From Candidatus Rhodoferax bjergmarkensis (GTDB lineage: Bacteria > Pseudomonadota > Gammaproteobacteria > Burkholderiales > Burkholderiaceae_C), in contig JADJFX010000006.1 of NCBI GenBank assembly GCA_016708345.1, forward strand, positions 1 through 36,809: a DNA stretch of 36,809 nt, given 5' to 3'. The translations under genes were made by a program, and so were the position numbers. Shown here piece by piece: positions 33,422-36,809 of this stretch. Under the pieces are notes generated by a model. The model searched no databases, was not told the origin of the DNA, and saw nothing but the letters and a program-made list of their open reading frames with translations. Every line of letters begins with the position of its first letter. Positions within the stretch are counted from its first letter, which is position 1.

Positions 33422-33482
33422 CACAGTCCACCCCCATGCAGTAATCGTGCTGCGAGAAGCGCCAAGGCGCGTCAATGGGGGC
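33422..33482 (+). ncRNA. Structured RNA, three-stem element, copy 2, enclosing the alpA ribosome-binding site
   Basis: Outer stem CCCCCAT (33431-33437) pairs with ATGGGGG (33475-33481); hairpin 1 GCAGTA-atcg-TGCTGC (33438-33453, one G-U pair); hairpin 2 GCGC-caag-GCGC (33459-33470). It shares CACAGTCCACCCC, CAATCGTGCTGC-like and GCCAAGG blocks with copy 1. The G-run of its 3' outer strand ends 6 bases before the alpA ATG and is the only ribosome-binding site there, so folding should hide it. Confidence 0.68.
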
Positions 33483-33487
33483 TATCA

Positions 33488-33740
33488 ATGTCAATATGGA
33501 GAATGCCGACCGTCAAGGTCGAAACGGGGCACAAAAGCCACGCATCAATTTACAGTGCCATTCAAGCCGGGACGTTCACCAAGCCGGTAAAGATCGGCCA
33601 GAGGGGCCGTAGGGTGGCCGTCAGAGGAGGTAAAGGCCATAAATTCAGCCCGTATCGCTGGCAAGACCGATGCTGAAATCAAAGCGCTGGTCAATCGCTT
33701 GCACGCCAAGCGTGAGCAGATGGCCTTAGAGCTGGTGTAG
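33488..33740 (+). pseudogene. alpA: AlpA-type regulator, frame broken by one extra G
   Basis: The start reads MSIWRMPTVKVETGHKSHAS, then IYSAIQAGTFTKPVKIGQR: the AlpA helix-turn-helix (MerR-like fold) with its SIYxxIxxGxFPxPVKIGxR signature. After R the frame goes astray; dropping one G from GGGG at 33603-33606 gives AVGWPSEEVKAINSARIAGK and TDAEIKALVNRLHAKREQMA, the expected AlpA C-terminus, ending at 33740 with 83 residues. AlpA proteins activate excision or late genes of P4-like and cryptic prophages. Translation should be controlled by the structured RNA directly before it. The extra G lies in a homopolymer and may be a sequence error. Confidence 0.75.
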
Positions 33741-33749
33741 GGCTGCACC

Positions 33750-34131
33750 ATGCAACCCTCACAAGTAGAAACGCCCCCTGGTGGGACCAACCACCGGGAG
33801 GCGCAAAACACTGAGAACACGGGTGCGATTGTCGCCCAAATTCAGGCCCCCGGCAACCGCCAACACAATTCTGTGGAGGCTGAAATTTCAGCCAACGCCG
33901 ATGACTACGTGCGCGAGCTGGCCAAGGGCAACAACGCCAAATTGCTGGCCAAGGCTGCGAATTACGCCTCAATGCACGCACACGCTATGGCAACGGCGCA
34001 TGAAACTTGGTCGAACCACCGTGGTGGTGCGGATGCAGTGGCCCGGCACGCTCTGTATTTTCGACCCACTCACGGGCGAAAAGTTGGCCGAATCATTACC
34101 TGGCCAGCCAGACACGCTACAAAAACAATAG
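33750..34131 (+). pseudogene. Small island protein, frame broken by one extra T (126 aa if restored)
   Basis: The frame from the ATG at 33750 runs ANADDYVRELAKGNNAKLLA, KAANYASMHAHAMATAHETW and GGADAVARHALYF. Removing one T from the T4 run at 34057-34060 continues it as DPLTGEKLAESLPGQPDTLQ and KQ, with the stop TAG at 34129-34131. Read as it stands, the frame goes on to 34190 through low-quality sequence encoded by a dispersed repeat, so the restored reading is preferred. The stop codon is the TAG of the repeat itself. The protein is helical and soluble, starts 10 bp after alpA, and belongs to no family I can name; small genes like it follow alpA in P4-like elements. Confidence 0.5.
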
Positions 34132-34163
34132 CTGCTTGCGCATATGCAGCAAGCGATAGAGCC
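34116..34163 (+). repeat. Dispersed GCTA-N9-TAGC repeat inside the island
   Basis: GCTA (34116-34119), nine bases, TAGC (34129-34132), then TGCTTGCGC and a degenerate tail with AAGCGATAGAGCC. It has the same orientation as the mutT copy and supplies the stop codon of the preceding small gene. Its presence shows that the core-genome repeat has also entered the integrated element. Confidence 0.75.
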
Positions 34164-34186
34164 TCAAAACACTTAGAAAACACACC

Positions 34187-34381
34187 ATGATCAAATTTTC
34201 TTTGCAGGCTGAACAAAGCCGTGATACAGTCCCCGCCAAGTCCACACGAAAAAAGGGTGGCCAGGGGTTGAAGCCAAAGCAGCTGGCGGCACAAAGCCGC
34301 AACACCGCACAGTCTTGCGGCTTTTTCGTTTATGACCGATTTTTGGCGGCTCGACGGGGAGCCTCACGGCTCGCCGGTTAA
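34187..34381 (+). CDS. Small basic ORF, possibly Ash/Icd-like phage protein
   Basis: This 64-aa frame begins MIKFSLQAEQSRDTVPAKST and ends FLAARRGASRLAG. The ending resembles what I recall of Ash/Icd-like proteins encoded at the same place in P4-type elements, where a short gene overlaps a terminator-like hairpin. Here a hairpin (34293-34325) lies inside the frame, encoding AQSRNTAQSCGFF. No ribosome-binding site is clear. It may equally be a non-coding leader with an RNA hairpin, so confidence is low. Confidence 0.3.
   Translation: MIKFSLQAEQSRDTVPAKSTRKKGGQGLKPKQLAAQSRNTAQSCGFFVYDRFLAARRGASRLAG
34293..34325 (+). terminator. Hairpin with T-run (terminator or attenuator)
   Basis: AAAGCCGCAA (34293-34302) pairs with TTGCGGCTTT (34315-34324) across a 12-base loop; the 3' side is followed by TT and C. 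Similar stem-loops lie before the small-gene/primase block of P4-like elements and can stop or attenuate transcription coming from alpA. Confidence 0.6.
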
Positions 34382-34481
34382 TGGCCTCCGCCAGCTGCCC
34401 GGTCTGTCAACCCGTTCGAGCTGCCTCCCTCGTTTGACAGCGGGTGTGGCAGTTGTTCAACGCAGCAACTGGAGGCCACAC

Positions 34482-34756
34482 ATGGCGAATTCACTCACTT
34501 CGGGCGCAACTCCCCGCCCCCACCACGCCCAAACGGGCACCACACCTGCGGGAAATATGCCTCGCTGCTCCCACTCCCCCGCGGCCAGTCCTCCTCGACC
34601 GGGCGCTGATCCAACGCGCCGACAACGCAATGGCCGATGGCACGCTGGCACCTGCGAAAACAGAGCACCCCCGAGGTGATACGTCAGGCCACAGGCAAGG
34701 CAGTGTCGGCGGCGCGTGCGCTCAAGCAAGCAGCGCAGATCGGCGGTGCAGCATGA
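34482..34756 (+). pseudogene. Small island protein, frame broken twice (90 aa if restored)
   Basis: A good ribosome-binding site (TGGAGG) precedes the ATG at 34482. The reading MANSLTSGATPRPHHAQTGT, TPAGNMP shifts frame near 34560 to APTPPRPVLLDRALIQRADN, AMADGTLAPAK, and again at the A4 run near 34658-34661 to QSTPEVIRQATGKAVSAARA, LKQAAQIGGAA, ending TGA at 34754-34756 in an ATGA overlap with the next gene. Two extra bases account for the length. The assembled protein has a Pro-rich middle and a helical end; similar small proteins stand upstream of primase genes in satellite prophages. No known function. Confidence 0.45.
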
Positions 34757-35087
34757 GCAAAACCGCACAACCCAAAGGCGTTACCAATCGCGCCAAGGTA
34801 CAAGCCGCGATAAAGCGTTATCTCGATGTGGTGGGCGACGGGGCAATGATGCCCGACGAATCAATGTCGACTGTGCAACATAACAGCACCGTGACTTTGC
34901 AAAACGTCCGTGGCTTTCGGCCATCGTCACCAGCACCAGCAAGGTGTTTGATCGTGTTGGCGGCAATCGTTTGGATGAGGTTGACAGCAGGAGCGCCACC
35001 CAAAAGACAACGCGCACGGCTCAACATATCCCGCTTCCTCAGATGGAAGCTTTCGGCAATACCAAGCAGCGGGGGGCCGCGAAATGA
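34753..35087 (+). pseudogene. Small island protein, frame broken once (111 aa if restored)
   Basis: It starts MSKTAQPKGVTNRAKVQAAI, KRYLDVVGDGAMMPDESMST. Near 34894 one T added to the run in GACTTTGC changes the frame to FAKRPWLSAIVTSTSKVFDR, VGGNRLDEVDSRSATQKTTR and a C-terminus ending KQRGAAK, with a TGA at 35085-35087 that overlaps the next ATG. Both ends thus show ATGA coupling, which supports the restored reading. The basic N-terminus and helical make-up suggest a nucleic-acid-associated or regulatory protein, but no family is recognised. Confidence 0.45.
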
Positions 35088-35706
35088 CTACCTCCGAATT
35101 CCTGAATCTGCGCAAGCGTGCGGGCAATCTGCTGGAGTGGTTGCGTATGGAAATGACAAAGCCAGCCCCTGACCTTGATCGCACGTATGAACACGCGGCT
35201 GAAGCTGCTGGACGTGATTGAGACTTTGCTATCGTCGATGCTGCTTGCAGCGGCAGGCCACTACTAGACGTTGGCTGTGACTGCAGCGACGAACAGCCCC
35301 GAGATGCCGTCACTGATATTGACGGCATGGCGCAAAGCGCATTCGGCGAGATAGCTGCCATTGCCAGACTGTCTTTGGAATCGCTTGAAAAGCCTGAAAC
35401 TTGTGATGACCCCGAACGCATTGCCACCGTTCTTTCCGCTGATTTGGGAGTCGCGCCACAGATGCAGACAAAATTACTATTAACTGCGAAGCTGAGCCCG
35501 GGTGGATTGCGAATTACCCGAATAAGCCCTTCAGCGACGCATGGATGCCAGACAAGCCCGTGAAGTCACTACTGAAGAGGATGGTGCGCCCATGGCCTAA
35601 GAAAAACGACATCCTTGACGGGCTGACGCCTGAAACGCAGCAACAAGCTGCTGAAATTAAGCCACGCAAAGAAGGTTCTCGCGAGTTCGTCCAATTACGT
35701 GATTGA
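35084..35706 (+). pseudogene. Island protein with several frame breaks (about 206 aa if restored)
   Basis: It begins MTTSEFLNLRKRAGNLLEWL, RMEMTKPAPDLDRTYEHAAE, meets a TGA at 35219, and resumes in the same frame as FAIVDAACSGRPLLDVGCDC, then MAQSAFGEIAAIARLSLESL and PERIATVLSA; after two more one-base shifts near 35442-35456 it reads IWESATDADKITINCEAEPG, WIANYPNKPFSDAWMPDKPV and ends EGSREFVQLRD at 35706. Four one-base changes (net two extra bases) restore a single frame. The CDC pair and acidic patches are the only notable features. It overlaps the next GTG-started gene. Decay or poor sequence cannot be told apart here. Confidence 0.4.
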
Positions 35707-35905
35707 GCTCTTTGAGGAACGCCTGGAGCAAGCCTTTGCCCTGGCACAAACGCTGGCTGACAGATTGAAGCCACGCGACCCAAAAAACATAGATGACGAC
35801 CATCTGATTACAGAATGGCGATTGGCCGAAGTGTTGGAGTGCCACCTTTCCTGTACGGAGAGAATTCACATTGCGCGACAGTTCCTGCTGGGCGAGGGGG
35901 ACTAA
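35699..35905 (+). CDS. Small acidic helical island protein
   Basis: An intact 68-aa frame starts with GTG at 35699, overlapping the end of the preceding gene, and reads VIELFEERLEQAFALAQTLA, DRLKPRDPKNIDDDHLITEW, RLAEVLECHLSCTERIHIAR, QFLLGEGD. It is all-helical with two cysteines and no recognised domain. The primase gene begins 3 bp after the stop, and CGAGGGGG at the gene end serves as its ribosome-binding site, so the two are probably co-translated. It may be an accessory of primase or replication, which is inference from position only. Confidence 0.5.
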   Translation: MIELFEERLEQAFALAQTLADRLKPRDPKNIDDDHLITEWRLAEVLECHLSCTERIHIARQFLLGEGD

Positions 35906-35908
35906 CCC

Positions 35909-36809
35909 ATGGCCCACACCATTTTTGACGCGATGGCGTCGGCTGGGCTGCGCCACGCAAAGCTGATTGGCCTGAACAGCATTGGAAAATCCCAGGCGCT
36001 ACCGGATTGAGGGCGACAAATCCCGACAGCACCAACCGGCGGGGCCGTGTTGCACGATGGCCCTGTGCCTTTGGCGCTTTTGGGAGCTGGAAAACTGGCG
36101 AAACTGGGGCACCGGGCGCATGGAGACGTTCAAGCCGCTGACGGGCGGCAGGCCCGCTCTGAAATCAGCAACGCACCAAGGCCCTGCACCTGGCGCGTGA
36201 TCGGGAGCCTGATGGTGCAGGCCGGGCTGGCGCCGTCAAGGCCAGCAAGCTGTGGGGCCGGGCCAGACCAGCCACCAACGCCCACCCCGCCTGCACGACG
36301 CAGGCGCGTCAACGCCTACGGACTACACCAGTTGCGTGACATCCGCTCTTGATCCCGGCGCGGGACGTGAATGGCACCGCTTCACTGACTGCAATTTATC
36401 AGCGCGGACGGCACCAAGCGCTTTCTAACTGGTGGGCGTACTGCGGGCTGTTATTTTTCCATTGGCAGGCCAGTTGATAGGCTGCTGTTGGCAGAAGGAC
36501 TGGCCACGGCAAGCACCCCTTTCCGCACATGGCTACAGGCGCGGCGGTGGCAGTCTGGCACTAAGCGGGCAATTTGCTGGCCGTGGCACAGGCGCTGCGC
36601 GGCAGGATTCCCCGCTTGCGCTTGGTGCTGTGTGCTGGCTTTGACGGCGCGACACCGGGCAACCCCCGGACCCTGACCAAGGCCAAGAAGCGGCGCAGGC
36701 CGTGGGCGGCTTTCACGAAACATTGCCCCGGCCCGGGAGGTGACACCATGACCAGCGGGCAACGGCTTAGTTGACTTTAACGACATGGCCTACTTTGAGA
36801 GCCTGGCGG
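35909..36809 (+). pseudogene. P4-type Toprim primase (5' part), frames repeatedly broken, cut by window end
   Basis: The ATG at 35909 starts MAHTIFDAMASAGLRHAKLI. Pieces of one phage/plasmid primase follow in shifting frames: RYRIEGDKSRQHQPAGPVLH, GAFGSWKTGETGA, GRMETFKPLTGG, a basic stretch, RVNAYGLHQLRDI, LLIPARDVNGT, SADGTKRFLTGGR, RLLLAEGLATAST, ATGAAVAV, AGNLLAVAQALRGRIPRLRL, VLCA, GATPGN and finally DFNDMAYFESLA. This is the order of P4 alpha-like proteins: N-terminal GDK..GWY-like region, then a Toprim domain whose LLLAEG, ADDD-like (here CAGFDGA) and TDFND motifs come in sequence. At least six shifts are needed. The helicase part would lie beyond the window. Confidence 0.6.

Noticed and set aside
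33226..33482. CRISPR array in the repeat-rich part of the island
   Set aside because: Only two copies of each repeat occur, they are of two different kinds, spacers are not of uniform size, and no cas gene is in the window.
36432..36774. Several short open frames on both strands near the right edge
   Set aside because: They are fragments of one Toprim primase read through successive frameshifts, or their antisense shadows, not separate genes.
31010..36809. Second attachment site (repeat of the tRNA-Thr 3' end)
   Set aside because: I searched by eye for the T-arm and acceptor sequence of the tRNA to the right of the integrase and found no second copy; it presumably lies beyond the window.

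Overview
The window looks like a chromosomal segment of a betaproteobacterium of the order Burkholderiales, most probably family Comamonadaceae (Rhodoferax/Polaromonas-like). Three things point there: the protein sequences, the gene order (fis-purH; M23 peptidase-secA-argJ-DUF815 ATPase-mutT facing yacG-zapD-coaE-pilD-pilC-pilB; petABC-sspA-sspB-tRNA), and a short dispersed repeat (GCTA-N9-TAGC plus about 30 bp) of a kind I associate with this family. No taxonomic search could be run.

Layout. 1-2.3 kb: fis, purH and a convergent DUF721/DciA-like gene. 2.3-8.9 kb: rightward cluster for cell-wall hydrolysis (M23), protein export (secA), arginine synthesis (argJ), an ATPase and mutT. 8.97-14.4 kb: leftward chain yacG-zapD-coaE-pilD-pilC-pilB (gyrase protection, division, CoA, type IV pilus/type II secretion). 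14.6-18 kb: accessory genes: a glyoxalase-like remnant, a small outer-membrane barrel, a secreted Ser-hydrolase-like protein and a frame-broken secreted partner. 18-22 kb: one 1310-residue CheB-CheR-PAS-histidine kinase. 22-22.6 kb: a repeat-rich gap with about 100-bp inverted arms. 22.6-26.6 kb: DegS/DegQ-like protease, Cys-cluster protein, Nif3/YbgI protein, pdxA and mscL. 26.7-30.9 kb: the cytochrome bc1 operon petABC, then sspA and sspB. 30.93 kb: tRNA-Thr(UGU).

From the 3' end of the tRNA to the window end lies an integrative element. It has five copies of a likely integrase-binding repeat, an intact tyrosine integrase, a novel 218-aa protein, two tandem copies of a folded RNA with compensatory stem changes, an AlpA-type regulator whose ribosome-binding site lies in the second RNA's closing stem, a chain of small overlapping genes, and a P4-type Toprim primase. 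The order int - structured RNA - alpA - small genes - primase is that of P4-like satellites; the far end is outside the window.

Many genes from 14.6 kb onward carry one-base indels, often in short homopolymers, including petB, sspA and sspB, which should be functional. Undoing them gives full-length, family-consistent proteins with the right total length in every case. I therefore read most of the breaks as consensus-sequence errors, although real decay of the island cannot be excluded. I give corrected spans for these genes.
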